In this document: one piece after another, positions 8,645 through 17,423 of the stretch
Layout of the letters: each line of letters begins with the position of its first letter
Position numbering within the stretch: the stretch's first letter is position 1
Source: CAZZEX01 sp964653285
GTDB lineage: Bacteria; Chloroflexota; Anaerolineae; B4-G1
Direction: 5' to 3'
Length of the DNA stretch: 64,000 bases
Assembly: GCA_964653285.1 (NCBI GenBank)
Contig: CAZZEX010000010.1
Coordinates: 1 to 64,000, forward strand
Program-made: the position numbers and the translations under genes
Notes under the pieces: model-generated
What the model saw: the letters and a program-made list of their open reading frames with translations, nothing else
What the model was told of the DNA's origin: nothing
Database searches by the model: none

Positions 8645-9553
8645 TCAGTCTGGGACTCGCTCTTTCTCCTGCGCCTCGACGAACGATTTTAACAGGCCGG
8701 TGAACTCCATCGGGAAAATGAACTTTGTCGCCGGGCTTGTCCCCAGTTGCTTCAGCGTCTCGAAGTACTGTAGCATCATCGTGTTGGGATCCACCTGGCT
8801 TGCTGCCTCCCAGATTTCCTTTAGCGCTACGCCGAAGCCCTCGGCCCGCAGCGCCTGTGCAGCCCGAGCACTCTCGGCTGCCAGGATCGTCGCCCGTTTC
8901 TGGCCCTCGGCTTTCAGGATGGAGGCTTGCTTCTCGCCCTCAGCGACTTTGATGGCGGCCTCCCGCTTGCCGTCGGCCTCCGTCACCGTCGCGCGCCGGT
9001 TCCGCTCTGCCGCCATCTGCCGGTTCATAGCCTCCTGGACCTCCCGCGGCGGCTCAATCTCGCGGATCTCTACCGCCGTGACTTTCACGCCCCAGCGTTC
9101 CGTTACCTCGTCCAGTTTGACCCGCAGCGCCTGGTTGATGCGCTCCCGCTGGGCCAGCACATCGTCAAGCGAGATGTCGCCGATGACGGCGCGCAGCGTC
9201 GTCGTGGCAATGCCCACTGAGGCCCGCGTAAAGTCGCCCACCCGCAGCACGCTCAACTCGGGGTTAACCACCTTCTGATAGATCAGGAATTCGACCCCGA
9301 TAGGCGCATTATCCTTGGTGATGCAGATCTGGTGAGGGATCTCCATAAACTGCTCACGCTGATCCACCTTGACGGCTTTATCAATGAAGGGAATCAGCAG
9401 CACCAGTCCTGGGCCCTTCAAGCCGACATACCGTCCCAGCCGGAAGACCACCAGCCGCTCGTACTCGCGCACGATGCGGATCATCGAGGACAGGACGACC
9501 AGCAGGGCAAAACCGCCCAGGAAGAGAAACATGAGTAACGTAAACCATTCCAT
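8645..9553 (-). CDS. SPFH/Band 7 stomatin-like protein (slipin)
   Basis: 302 residues. One N-terminal membrane segment (about 4-27) is followed by a Band 7 domain: REYERLVVFRLGRYVGLKGPGLVLLIPFID at 29-58 and a long coiled Ala/Glu/Lys-rich helix at about 180-235. Such proteins scaffold membrane microdomains and typically pair with NfeD, which is the next gene upstream here. It is the last gene of the ten-gene minus-strand operon. Confidence 0.92.
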   Translation of the reverse strand: MEWFTLLMFLFLGGFALLVVLSSMIRIVREYERLVVFRLGRYVGLKGPGLVLLIPFIDKAVKVDQREQFMEIPHQICITKDNAPIGVEFLIYQKVVNPELSVLRVGDFTRASVGIATTTLRAVIGDISLDDVLAQRERINQALRVKLDEVTERWGVKVTAVEIREIEPPREVQEAMNRQMAAERNRRATVTEADGKREAAIKVAEGEKQASILKAEGQKRATILAAESARAAQALRAEGFGVALKEIWEAASQVDPNTMMLQYFETLKQLGTSPATKFIFPMEFTGLLKSFVEAQEKERVPD

Positions 9554-9554
9554 C

Positions 9555-10193
9555 TCACTGCCTCCTTTGTTGAGTTGAACCCACGCGCGTCACGCGCACC
9601 CTGAGTCCTTCCACGGCTATGATTTCTATCTTCTCATCCACGCCGATGGGTTTATCAGCGATCGCCGTCCATAGTTCGCTCTGCACCTGCACTGTGCCCA
9701 CGGGGTCAATGGGCGTGGTGACCATGCCTCTTTTGCCGACGATGGCGTCTGCAGCCACCTTAGCACGCAATCGCTGGACACGTATCGCAGCGGAAAGCGC
9801 TACTGCGAAGAAGCCAAGCGAGGCCAGCGTCACACCCCCGATCAACCAGGGTGAGAGCCGCAGTGCACCCTCGGCCGGGGGGAAGAGAAACACTGATCCC
9901 AGCACAAATGACGCTGCTGCTCCCACCGTCATCGCCACGCTCTGTACCTTGAGGTCCACGACGAACAGCACGCCCGCGACGACGATCAGGATCACGCCTA
10001 TGACGTTGACCGGCAACTGCGTCAGTCCCGCTATTGCCAGCACCAGACAGATAACCGCTGCGACTTCCAACATGCCAGTGCCGGGCACACAAAACGCCGC
10101 TGCCGTTGCCCACAACCCGACGATGAGTAGGACGTAGACAACGTTCGGATTGGTCAACAGCGACCACAGTACCTGCACCAATTCGCTGTCCAT
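9555..10193 (-). CDS. NfeD-family membrane protein
   Basis: 212 residues with about four membrane segments (about 18-36, 42-60, 64-80, 115-140) and a C-terminal OB-like domain from about 150 (GKRGMVTTPIDPVGTVQVQSELW), the classic NfeD form without the ClpP-like protease domain. NfeD partners slipins; the slipin gene starts one base after this stop. The first segment contains CVPGTGMLE, matching the conserved PGxG region of NfeD. Confidence 0.88.
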   Translation of the reverse strand: MDSELVQVLWSLLTNPNVVYVLLIVGLWATAAAFCVPGTGMLEVAAVICLVLAIAGLTQLPVNVIGVILIVVAGVLFVVDLKVQSVAMTVGAAASFVLGSVFLFPPAEGALRLSPWLIGGVTLASLGFFAVALSAAIRVQRLRAKVAADAIVGKRGMVTTPIDPVGTVQVQSELWTAIADKPIGVDEKIEIIAVEGLRVRVTRVGSTQQRRQ

Positions 10194-10199
10194 CCGGCA

Positions 10200-10727
10200 C
10201 TACATAGCCCGGCGCATACGGCGCACCACGATTAACAGGAAGATCAGTCCCACTGCCAATGCACTGGCCCCCAGCGCACCGATGCCCGTGTTCGGGACTC
10301 CTTCGCCGCCCGACCTGGGCGTGGCCGTCGGCCGGCGGGTTGCCGTGGGAGTAGGTGCCTCGGCTACCTCTCCAGGTGTCGCTGTCGTTGGTGCTGCCAT
10401 AGCCGTGGGAGGCTGTGTCGAAGTTGGCCGGGGGGTATCGGTCGGGGCCACGGTGGCCGTGTCTGTAGGTGAGATGGTAGCCGTCTCAGCACCCGTTTCC
10501 GCTGCCACCGCCGCCACCGCTGTGTTGGTGGCCAGGGTGATCTGGTTCTGTGCCTCAATGCCTGCTTTCCTCTGAGGGCCGAGCCAGAGTGCCCAGACGG
10601 CGATGGCACAGACGCCCAGCACGAACAGGCCGCCCAGCGTTCCTACGAGAATGATGAAGGTGCGATTGGCTCCTTCTTCCTCTGCTGCCTCTTCCTCTTC
10701 ATCTGCATATAATTCGAGATCTTCCAC
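10200..10727 (-). CDS. Acidic Thr/Pro-rich bitopic membrane protein with LPxTG-like C-terminus
   Basis: 175 residues, no recognised family. The order is: acidic N-terminus (DLELYADEEEEAAEEEGA), a membrane helix at about 28-50, a Thr/Pro/Ala-rich extracytoplasmic stretch (about 80-130), then GVPNTG, a second hydrophobic helix and a basic tail RRMRRAM. The end resembles a sortase signal (LPxTG, helix, positive tail) with Val for Leu, so surface anchoring or a simple C-terminal membrane anchor is possible. It starts 66 bases after the upstream gene and is 6 bases from nfeD. No function is assigned. Confidence 0.7.
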   Translation of the reverse strand: MEDLELYADEEEEAAEEEGANRTFIILVGTLGGLFVLGVCAIAVWALWLGPQRKAGIEAQNQITLATNTAVAAVAAETGAETATISPTDTATVAPTDTPRPTSTQPPTAMAAPTTATPGEVAEAPTPTATRRPTATPRSGGEGVPNTGIGALGASALAVGLIFLLIVVRRMRRAM

Positions 10728-10793
10728 TCTTGCCTCCTTGAGCCGGCCTCTTGCTCCAATGAGTTGCCTAACGTTCCAGGTGGCTAGCGGGGC

Positions 10794-11855
10794 CTAGCGC
10801 AAAACCTCCAGATTCGCCAGGGGGACGAAGATTGGTGCCCCCTGACCTAGGTCCACTTCTGCACCGCGTACCCTGGCCCCTGTCTCAATGCGGCGGGGGT
10901 GGGCAGGGAGCGCCACTACTGTGCCCACGGCGCCCATATAGGGCGCTCGTGCCATCCGCACCGGTGTTCCCACCGCCAGCGGTGTCCCGGGCTGCGTCTG
11001 GGCTGGCGGCAGTGTCTCGGCTGGCAGCGGGATGACGATCTCGGGGCGCACTATATCCCAGCGTGGCTGGACCTGTCCGCTGATCGAGGCCTCCCGTCCG
11101 TCGTTAGTCGCGAGCAGGCGGAAGATAGGCATTGACATAGGCACTGTCCCGATGCCCTCAGTGACGATGACAGGGAAGGGCAACTCCTTCACCTGTGAGA
11201 TCAACTCGGGTGCCAGCCCGCCGACCACGATGCCTCGCACCTGGAGTTCCTGGGCTCGTTCAAGTGCACCCTCGTTTAGCCCAGCACCGCCGACCAGGAC
11301 CGTCCCGTGGCAGGAGGGGTCAATGGCTTTGCCTCGCAGCGGCTGGTCAGGGCTTTTCACCATGCACTTAATCACGCCCAAACTCTCACCTCCTGCTCCC
11401 CATACTCCCTGGATTACAGCCCCCATCGTCTCAATGACCACACCATAGTGCTCCAGCACGTTGCTCACCGTGCCGTAGACATAGGCGCGCAGGTCGAATG
11501 TAGTGGGCTGTGCCTCGATCAATATGCGCCCACCACCACTGGCCGTCACCGCACCATCTATGGGTGACTTGACAGATCGTGCGATCAGACCACGTCGCCT
11601 GGCGACTACCTGGCCCTGCCGCACCTCATCGCCCAGACTGACGCGCAGGTGGCGCCTGACCTGGGAGATAGGGACGCCTAATAAACGCGCTACTGGCAGG
11701 ACACGGAAATCGCCAGGCAGGTTCACACGCGCTACAACCTGCGTGGGCTCAACTCGATCCCCGACACGTGCAAACACTTCACCCGGCGCGGGCAACGTCC
11801 GCTTATGGCGCACGCTGGTTAAGGGAGTAACCCGAGTCTCAAAAGGGTAGTACAT
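10794..11855 (-). CDS. Conserved-looking protein with barrel-sandwich-hybrid-like N-terminus and SH3/KOW-like C-terminus
   Basis: 353 residues, no named family recognised. Residues 20-115 contain two lipoyl/RnfC-like repeats (LPAPGEVFARVGDRVEPTQVVA and VSLGDEVRQGQVVARR ... SPIDGAV) without a clear modifiable lysine. Residues 180-265 look like an alternating alpha/beta region with glycine turns (VLVGGAGLNEGALERAQEL, PVIVTEGIG). Residues 290-353 resemble a KOW/SH3 barrel (APYMGAVGTVVALPA). It sits 12 bases downstream of the MutL-like gene and has no signal peptide, so it is probably cytoplasmic and works with that ATPase. Confidence 0.72.
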   Translation of the reverse strand: MYYPFETRVTPLTSVRHKRTLPAPGEVFARVGDRVEPTQVVARVNLPGDFRVLPVARLLGVPISQVRRHLRVSLGDEVRQGQVVARRRGLIARSVKSPIDGAVTASGGGRILIEAQPTTFDLRAYVYGTVSNVLEHYGVVIETMGAVIQGVWGAGGESLGVIKCMVKSPDQPLRGKAIDPSCHGTVLVGGAGLNEGALERAQELQVRGIVVGGLAPELISQVKELPFPVIVTEGIGTVPMSMPIFRLLATNDGREASISGQVQPRWDIVRPEIVIPLPAETLPPAQTQPGTPLAVGTPVRMARAPYMGAVGTVVALPAHPRRIETGARVRGAEVDLGQGAPIFVPLANLEVLR

Positions 11856-11867
11856 TTCGCAATTCGC

Positions 11868-13628
11868 TTATCCTCCCATGTCCCACAGCCATTGTCGCAT
11901 CTGTAACTGGCACTGCTTCGGGGCTCTCGGGAAGCGCAGTGGGCGTCCACGGGCATCAATGATCAGTCCGACCAACCCACCGCTCACGCGCCGTTTGCCG
12001 GCTTTCCCTGGCCCGCCGAGGCCTACGTCGAAGTGGCGCAGTGGGCGCAGTTCCAGTACTGCCTGCTGACCGGGCAGCAAGGGCAGCACTTCCAGGTCGC
12101 CGTAATGCACCTCTACGCTGAACGTGCTGCCGTCGTCGTAAGTCACCCTCACCTTGAGGATTAGGTCCCCACGACGCGCATGCCCGACTGGCGTAACCAC
12201 GGTCGCCAGATTGACGAGGACCCCGCTGTCCAGCGCCTCTACCGCTGCCAGCGGCTTGACTGCCGCAACGCTTCCCAATGCTGGTGCCAGTCCGTAAGCG
12301 TCCAACACTAGTGTGCTGACCCCAATAGGTTCCAGACTGTCCAACGCGATCAAGGCCGCCTGACCGGGGCGTGGCGCGTGTGCCAGTATCCCGCCGCTGA
12401 CGACAATAGTGTCGCACAATGGCAGGAGGTGGGAATAGGGCCGTGCAGCGCCGGGCTTCCAGCCTGGGCGGGCTACCTCCAGTGTCATGCGGATCGCTTC
12501 GCGTGCCAATGCCTGTTCCAGCCACAACTCGCGTGGCTCCTGCTGGATACTGACCGGACGCATCTCCTTGTTGATGAGCAACCCACGTGCCTCGTCGCTA
12601 TTCATCGGTTCGGGTAGCCAACGGGTGATGGTTTTGGCACCTCGCTCTTGTAGCAGTTGTTCCCCGCCGAAGGTGATGCCCAGATCACCACGTATTGCCA
12701 GGCAAGGTTGTCCATCAAAGACGGCGGCCACCGTCGTGTTAGCGGCACCCACGTCCACACCCAGCACACCCCTTGAGGGGTCACCCAGGTGCCACAGATA
12801 CTGCACCAGCCGGCCAAGGGCGTGAGCAGTTGGTGTGGGTGGCGCTGGGCTCCAGCCACTTACGGCATCAATACCTGGCAGCAGCCCCATCTTGTCCTGC
12901 ACATAGAGCGTGTCCAGTTCCGCCTGGGTGCTGAGCAGGTTCTCTTCCGTCAAAGTGGGCCGCACATTGTCGGCGACGCGCAGGTCGGCCTGTCCCCCCA
13001 CGATGTTTACCACTCGCTGGCGCAGCCGGGAATTGCCCGCGTAGAGCAATCGGGGGCGCACGCTTGTGTCCATCATTGAGCAGGCCAGGGCTACTGTCTC
13101 CACCAGTTCAAGCACCGGTGTCACTGCGCCATCCTCTATACCCCCGGCGATGCAGATCACGTCGGGCGCAGCGTCAAGAATCGTGCGCACGCGCTCCTCG
13201 CCGCTCAGGCCTCCTTCTCGGCCATCATTGGCCAGGATCGCCTTGACCAGTGAGTAAGTGCCGGCTGCTGCCCGCTCAGCACTGGCGACGCTCAGATCAC
13301 GCACCAGGCCAGCCAACACGACCTGTAGCGGCTGGCTGGCGCTGACAGTCGCGGCGAACATGCCTACCCCCTGCCCACCTGCCAGTTCAGGGGAGATCAG
13401 ATTGCCGCTCGTGTCGAAGAAGTGCCGGCCTGTGGCTTCGGAAATCCGCTCGACGGCGTGATGGATGCCGGCCGCCACATCGGACCAGGGGTACTCCGCC
13501 GTGGTAGGGGTCTCACCCTGCGCGACGAAGCGGTATTGCCCGGCCACCTGCTCAAGCAACACGGCTTTGGTCATTACCGTGCCGCAATCAGCCAATAGGA
13601 TCGAATCAATGCGTTGCTCTTCTGTCAT
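11868..13628 (-). CDS. MutL/GlmL-like ASKHA-fold ATPase
   Basis: 586 residues. The N-terminal phosphate-1 motif LLADCGTVMTKAVLL (Asp14) and a second GVDVGAANTTVAAVFDG motif in the middle are ASKHA (actin/Hsp70-type) nucleotide-binding signatures. Overall it resembles the MutL family annotated as glutamate-mutase accessory protein. No glutamate mutase subunit or B12-binding gene is in the window, so that literal function is doubtful; an ATP-driven chaperone or assembly role is more likely. GAGAGG precedes the ATG. It is flanked by a six-helix membrane protein and the barrel-like protein with 12-base gaps on both sides. Confidence 0.78.
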   Translation of the reverse strand: MTEEQRIDSILLADCGTVMTKAVLLEQVAGQYRFVAQGETPTTAEYPWSDVAAGIHHAVERISEATGRHFFDTSGNLISPELAGGQGVGMFAATVSASQPLQVVLAGLVRDLSVASAERAAAGTYSLVKAILANDGREGGLSGEERVRTILDAAPDVICIAGGIEDGAVTPVLELVETVALACSMMDTSVRPRLLYAGNSRLRQRVVNIVGGQADLRVADNVRPTLTEENLLSTQAELDTLYVQDKMGLLPGIDAVSGWSPAPPTPTAHALGRLVQYLWHLGDPSRGVLGVDVGAANTTVAAVFDGQPCLAIRGDLGITFGGEQLLQERGAKTITRWLPEPMNSDEARGLLINKEMRPVSIQQEPRELWLEQALAREAIRMTLEVARPGWKPGAARPYSHLLPLCDTIVVSGGILAHAPRPGQAALIALDSLEPIGVSTLVLDAYGLAPALGSVAAVKPLAAVEALDSGVLVNLATVVTPVGHARRGDLILKVRVTYDDGSTFSVEVHYGDLEVLPLLPGQQAVLELRPLRHFDVGLGGPGKAGKRRVSGGLVGLIIDARGRPLRFPRAPKQCQLQMRQWLWDMGG

Positions 13629-13640
13629 CGTTGCCTCTCG

Positions 13641-14324
13641 CTAGCCGCCTATCACACGAAAATAGATGTTGGTGAAGATGTCAATGAGGTGTTGAATACG
13701 GCCGATGAAGATCGAGAGGGATGCTGTTAGTGCCCCGGCAAAGGCGACGCCAAAAGCGAAGGTCAAGAACACGCGCCCTACCCACGCCAACGCTCTGACG
13801 CCCCGTGTCCACACCCCTGTTAATCCTCGCTGCTTTCTTGGCACGGTGAAGTTGAAGGCCATCAATGTACAGATCGTGCCCACGACGATCAGCAGACCGT
13901 CCAGTGGCCCCGCGCGGAACGATGCTAGCGAGGCGGGACTCAGAGCACGGCCTGTCGCCCCGATCTGCGGGACGAGGGTGCCTAGCAATGCACCACTCAG
14001 TGCCACCGCTGTCCCAACGCCGACGAGGTAGGCAACAGAGAAGTTCCCTATGTAGGCATGCCTGGGTAAGCCCTTGATAAGCAACAAGATGCCCAACGTC
14101 AGAGGGGCCACCATGATGTACTCTTTGCCCACGAGCTGGGCCAATACCTTGAGGATGAAGATCTCGCGCAGCACGATGCCGAAGGAGTAGCCCATCAGCG
14201 CGCCGATGAAGAGGTGTAATGCCAGCCGGTAAAGAAGATTATCACCCAATAGATAACTGAAGATCATGAGCGTCAACACCGCTCCCAGCACCAGGCCAGC
14301 AGTTTCGAGTATCTCGGGTGTCAC
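13641..14324 (-). CDS. Polytopic membrane protein (about six helices), unknown function
   Basis: 227 residues with hydrophobic segments at about 8-26, 32-52, 70-86, 92-116, 140-158 and 178-205 and a final amphipathic stretch (IFIGRIQHLIDIFTNIYFRVIGG). The central loop contains the basic PRKQRG. I do not recognise a family. Its ATG overlaps the stop of the zinc-ribbon gene by 4 bases and the MutL-like gene follows 12 bases later, indicating strict co-translation in the operon. Confidence 0.72.
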   Translation of the reverse strand: MTPEILETAGLVLGAVLTLMIFSYLLGDNLLYRLALHLFIGALMGYSFGIVLREIFILKVLAQLVGKEYIMVAPLTLGILLLIKGLPRHAYIGNFSVAYLVGVGTAVALSGALLGTLVPQIGATGRALSPASLASFRAGPLDGLLIVVGTICTLMAFNFTVPRKQRGLTGVWTRGVRALAWVGRVFLTFAFGVAFAGALTASLSIFIGRIQHLIDIFTNIYFRVIGG

Positions 14325-16783
14325 TTTTTCCTCCTGCGCGAGCCACCGAGGGCGTAGAGGACTGCACCGAGGGTCATCAGGCCGACGATGGCGATGTGCC
14401 CCACTGCCAGGGCGTTAAGTCGCTGAGTGGCCCGCCCTGCCGATCCACGATGCATTTCGTAGGCGGCTGCTCCGCCCAACCCGTTGATCGCTCCCTCCAG
14501 TTGTCCCGCACTGACGTCCAGGTATGGGCTGGCGGCTGGCTCCAGGGCTGCGCTCAAACCTGCCACAATTGCAGGGGCACCTTCGCCCCGTGCCTGAAGT
14601 CGGCTCTGCTCGACCCACCAGCGCAGTGGCCCAGGCTGAGCGGTCAACACGAGAATCAGTTCGGGGGGCGTATGGGGGGGGGTACTAGCATTGGTCAACA
14701 GTTGTGAGACGCCTGTAGCACCGCCTGGTCGGTAGTCCGACCGCGCGTACTGTGTCTCTGTGTACCGTTCCTCGGATGCGATAATGCCGCTCAACAGCCT
14801 TGCTGCCACTGTCTTTCCCTCGGGTCGCGTGCTGACGACGGAGATGTGTGCCCCCTGATCAAGCAGGTGCCGCAGGATCGGTTCTGCCACCAGGTTGAGT
14901 TCCTCCGCCTCCGCTGGCCCGTACTCGAAGGCGACCAGGACAGCGTCCCCCGCATGCACATCTTGGATGACGTCGTGCATCCTTTTCAAGCGCTGGAATT
15001 CTATCCTTCTACCCGCTTCGGGGGCTTCGGCCGGCTTTGTCAGGGTCGGAATATCCTCCCGCGGTATGATCAGCGGCGCCATCAGCATACCCCCGACGGC
15101 TATGACGAGCACGGCCGCCACCAGCCAGCGCTGGGCTCGTTCGCCCATGCTGATGCCCCGCTTGCGCGCTGTCGGTCGCGGCGTCTCGACCGGCCGGGCC
15201 AGCAGGCTTTGGAGCAACTGTGCCCGGGCTACGCTCACCTCGCTGATTTCCGGTGACAGTGCGCTTTCACGGACGGCAGGCACCTCAATAGCCAATGTTG
15301 GGGGGATGACGCCACGCAGCCCTTCCAGTAGCCCCTCAGTCTCCAGCGGCCCCTCCTCAGCGGGTGCCTCGGTTGCCTCAGGGCGTGGACGCAGGACCTC
15401 TAACCAGCCGGGGATCTCCGCGCGTGCCAGGCCCTCCGCCTCGGCTACTCCAGTCCCGGGTTCAGGTGGAAGGAGTGGGGTTACTCCTTCAAAGGCGGGA
15501 GTCGTCGGGGCAGAAGGAGGAGCGGGCTCTGCCTCAAGTCCGCTCAGCCACTCCGGGACCTCCGTCGGCGCGGCCTTGGCTGCTGGCGGTGCGGCCTGTG
15601 GGGGTGCACCCTCCGGTGGTGCCATCTCCCGCAGCCAGTCGGGGACCTCGGCCGGGGCCGGGGCGGGCGTCGCGGGGATTGCTTCCTCCGGCGCGGCCTC
15701 GGCTGCTGGCGGTGCGGCCTGTGGGGGCGCACCCTCCGGTGGTGCCATCTCCCGCAGCCAGTCGGGGACCTCGGCCGGGGCCGGGGCGGGCGTCGCGGGG
15801 ATTGCTTCCTCCGGCGCGGCCTCGGCTGCTGGCGGTNNNNNNNNNNNNNNNNNNNNNNNNNNNNNNNNNNNNNNNNNNNNNNNNNNNNNNNNNNNNNNNN
15901 NNNNNNNNNNNNNNNNNNNNNNNNNNNNNNNNNNNNTCTCCCGCAGCCAGTCGGGGACCTCGGCTGGGGGCGGGGCGGGCGTCGCGGGGATCGCTTCCTG
16001 CGGCGCGGCCTCGGCTGCTGGCGGTGCGGCCTGTGGGGGCGCACCCTCCGGTGGTGCCATCTCCCGCAGCCAGTCGGGGACCTCGGCTGGGGGCGGGGCG
16101 GGCGTCGCGGGGATTGCTTCCTCCGGCGCGGCCTCGGCTGCTGGCGGTGCGGCCTGTGGGGGCGCACCCTCCGGTGGTGCCATCTCCCGCAGCCAGTCGG
16201 GGACCTCGGCCGGGACCAGTTCTTGGAGCCGCTCTGTGATCTCGCCCACGGCAGGTGATGGCACCGCCAGCGCTTCTTCTAAAGGTGCTTTCGTGGTCGG
16301 TTGTTCCTCGCCCGGTGTTGCCTGGGTCTTTACACTGACTGGGCCCAGATCGCGCAGCCAGTCGGGGATCTCGACTGGTTCGATGGGTTCGGTTGTAGTC
16401 TCAGGTTCCTCGGCTTCCTCCATCGTCGAAGCCCGAAGTTGTGTTAGCCAATCTTCCGTTTCCCTTTCCTCTGTCCCGACTCCCTCGGCCACGTCCTCAA
16501 CTTGCTGTTCCTGCTTCTCCTCCAATGGGATAGTAGGCAGAGAAAGCCCTTTGATGGGGGCTTGCTCACGTCCCGATTCCTCGAAGGGTGGAACTGTCAT
16601 TGGGATGAGGCGAGCGCCGCACTTGTCACAATAGGCATTGCCGATAGGGTTCGTCGCGCCGCACATCGGGCAGCGTAACGCCGTGCGCATCGGGAGCGGT
16701 GCGCCGCATTCGTTACAGAAGCGACTTCCTCTTCGATTGGCTGTACCGCACTTTGGACAGTAGATCATAGCGTTGCTACTCAC
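14321..16783 (-). CDS. Double zinc-ribbon membrane protein with tandem PDWLREM repeats (contains assembly gap)
   Basis: About 820 residues as assembled, but 100 N at 15837-15936 make the true length unknown. The N-terminus has two zinc ribbons (CPKC...CNEC and CPMC...CDKC). An acidic region with EIPDWLRDLGP leads into at least six tandem 41-residue Pro/Ala/Glu repeats, each carrying EVPDWLREM. A membrane helix follows (WLVAAVLVIAVGGMLMAPLII), then an alpha/beta extracytoplasmic domain of about 230 residues, a final membrane helix and tail GGSRRRKK. The GTG at 16783 overlaps the upstream stop (GTGA); an ATG at 16768 is an alternative start. The same PxWL motif recurs in the TPR protein at 43063-45777. 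Confidence 0.78.
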   Translation of the reverse strand: MSSNAMIYCPKCGTANRRGSRFCNECGAPLPMRTALRCPMCGATNPIGNAYCDKCGARLIPMTVPPFEESGREQAPIKGLSLPTIPLEEKQEQQVEDVAEGVGTEERETEDWLTQLRASTMEEAEEPETTTEPIEPVEIPDWLRDLGPVSVKTQATPGEEQPTTKAPLEEALAVPSPAVGEITERLQELVPAEVPDWLREMAPPEGAPPQAAPPAAEAAPEEAIPATPAPPPAEVPDWLREMAPPEGAPPQAAPPAAEAAPQEAIPATPAPPPAEVPDWLREXXXXXXXXXXXXXXXXXXXXXXXXXXXXXXXXXXPPAAEAAPEEAIPATPAPAPAEVPDWLREMAPPEGAPPQAAPPAAEAAPEEAIPATPAPAPAEVPDWLREMAPPEGAPPQAAPPAAKAAPTEVPEWLSGLEAEPAPPSAPTTPAFEGVTPLLPPEPGTGVAEAEGLARAEIPGWLEVLRPRPEATEAPAEEGPLETEGLLEGLRGVIPPTLAIEVPAVRESALSPEISEVSVARAQLLQSLLARPVETPRPTARKRGISMGERAQRWLVAAVLVIAVGGMLMAPLIIPREDIPTLTKPAEAPEAGRRIEFQRLKRMHDVIQDVHAGDAVLVAFEYGPAEAEELNLVAEPILRHLLDQGAHISVVSTRPEGKTVAARLLSGIIASEERYTETQYARSDYRPGGATGVSQLLTNASTPPHTPPELILVLTAQPGPLRWWVEQSRLQARGEGAPAIVAGLSAALEPAASPYLDVSAGQLEGAINGLGGAAAYEMHRGSAGRATQRLNALAVGHIAIVGLMTLGAVLYALGGSRRRKK
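15540..16210 (-). repeat. In-frame minisatellite, 123-bp unit
   Basis: The unit boundary GCCATCTCCCGCAGCCAG recurs at 15621, 15744, (15933), 16056 and 16179, exactly 123 bases apart except across the gap. Units are nearly identical, so copy number is probably unstable and was not resolved by assembly. Confidence 0.92.
15837..15936. other. Assembly gap of 100 N
   Basis: A run of exactly 100 N within the 123-bp repeats. The visible phase does not match a whole number of units, so the gap length is a placeholder. Confidence 0.98.
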
Positions 16784-17418
16784 AACTCACTATGAGGCCG
16801 TTCGCTGGCCACAAAGACTCGTAGGGCAGTGATCACTGTGCCCAGCGCAACTCCCAGGAGCAGACCGCGCATCCCTGCCATCCCCGGCACGTTGACGACC
16901 CAGTCCCGGATGTCGGCCAGCCACTCCAGATTTGCAAGAGGTGTGCTGCCCAGCAGCGTCACGGCCACAACCAGTAAGAAGAACACGCCTCTCGCGCTGC
17001 CCCGTGCGCGCAGCAAGCGGAACGCTGCCAACGCCAGTGTGAAGACTAGCAGCGCGGCCAGCGATGCTCCTAGCGGGCTGATCACATAGTCGAACGTTAC
17101 GTGGTCGAGCGTCTTCTGGATTGTGGTACTCGCTGGTAGAACGGAGGGAACCCAGGCTGCCAACGCAGCGAGCAGCAGTACCAGGCTGCAGAGCCAGCCC
17201 TTACGTAGGTGGGCCACCCGCCCGCCATGAATGCGCAAGACATTGAACATGCCCAGGAAGAAGGCGAATCCGGCCACGATGACTGCCCACTCGACCAGAC
17301 AGTCGCGGAAGTAAGTCAGCGTCTGGCTTGTCGGGATCAGATATCCGGCCAGCACGACCAGGCCCGGGAGTGTTCCGAAGAGGAGGACAGGAATCCACCG
17401 TTTGACGAGACTGCTCAT
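16780..17418 (-). CDS. Polytopic membrane protein, unknown function
   Basis: 212 residues with hydrophobic segments at about 8-28, 40-58, 76-94, 118-136, 143-160 and 180-200. The last half-loop (DIRDWVVNVPGMAGMRGLLLGVALG) is glycine-rich. No family recognised. ATG 17418 (MSSLVKRW) was chosen because it follows the upstream stop by 5 bases; a TTG at 17439 would overlap that gene. Its stop overlaps the zinc-ribbon gene's GTG. It is one of three membrane proteins encoded in this operon. Confidence 0.7.
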   Translation of the reverse strand: MSSLVKRWIPVLLFGTLPGLVVLAGYLIPTSQTLTYFRDCLVEWAVIVAGFAFFLGMFNVLRIHGGRVAHLRKGWLCSLVLLLAALAAWVPSVLPASTTIQKTLDHVTFDYVISPLGASLAALLVFTLALAAFRLLRARGSARGVFFLLVVAVTLLGSTPLANLEWLADIRDWVVNVPGMAGMRGLLLGVALGTVITALRVFVASERPHSEL

Positions 17419-17423
17419 CGGAG

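Noticed and set aside
11868..13628. Calling the MutL-like protein a glutamate mutase subunit
   Set aside because: It carries ASKHA ATPase motifs and not a B12-binding or mutase domain, and no mutase genes are adjacent.
14895..16634. 579-residue plus-strand open frame across the repeat region
   Set aside because: Antisense shadow of the zinc-ribbon protein, open only because the 123-bp repeats lack stops in that frame.
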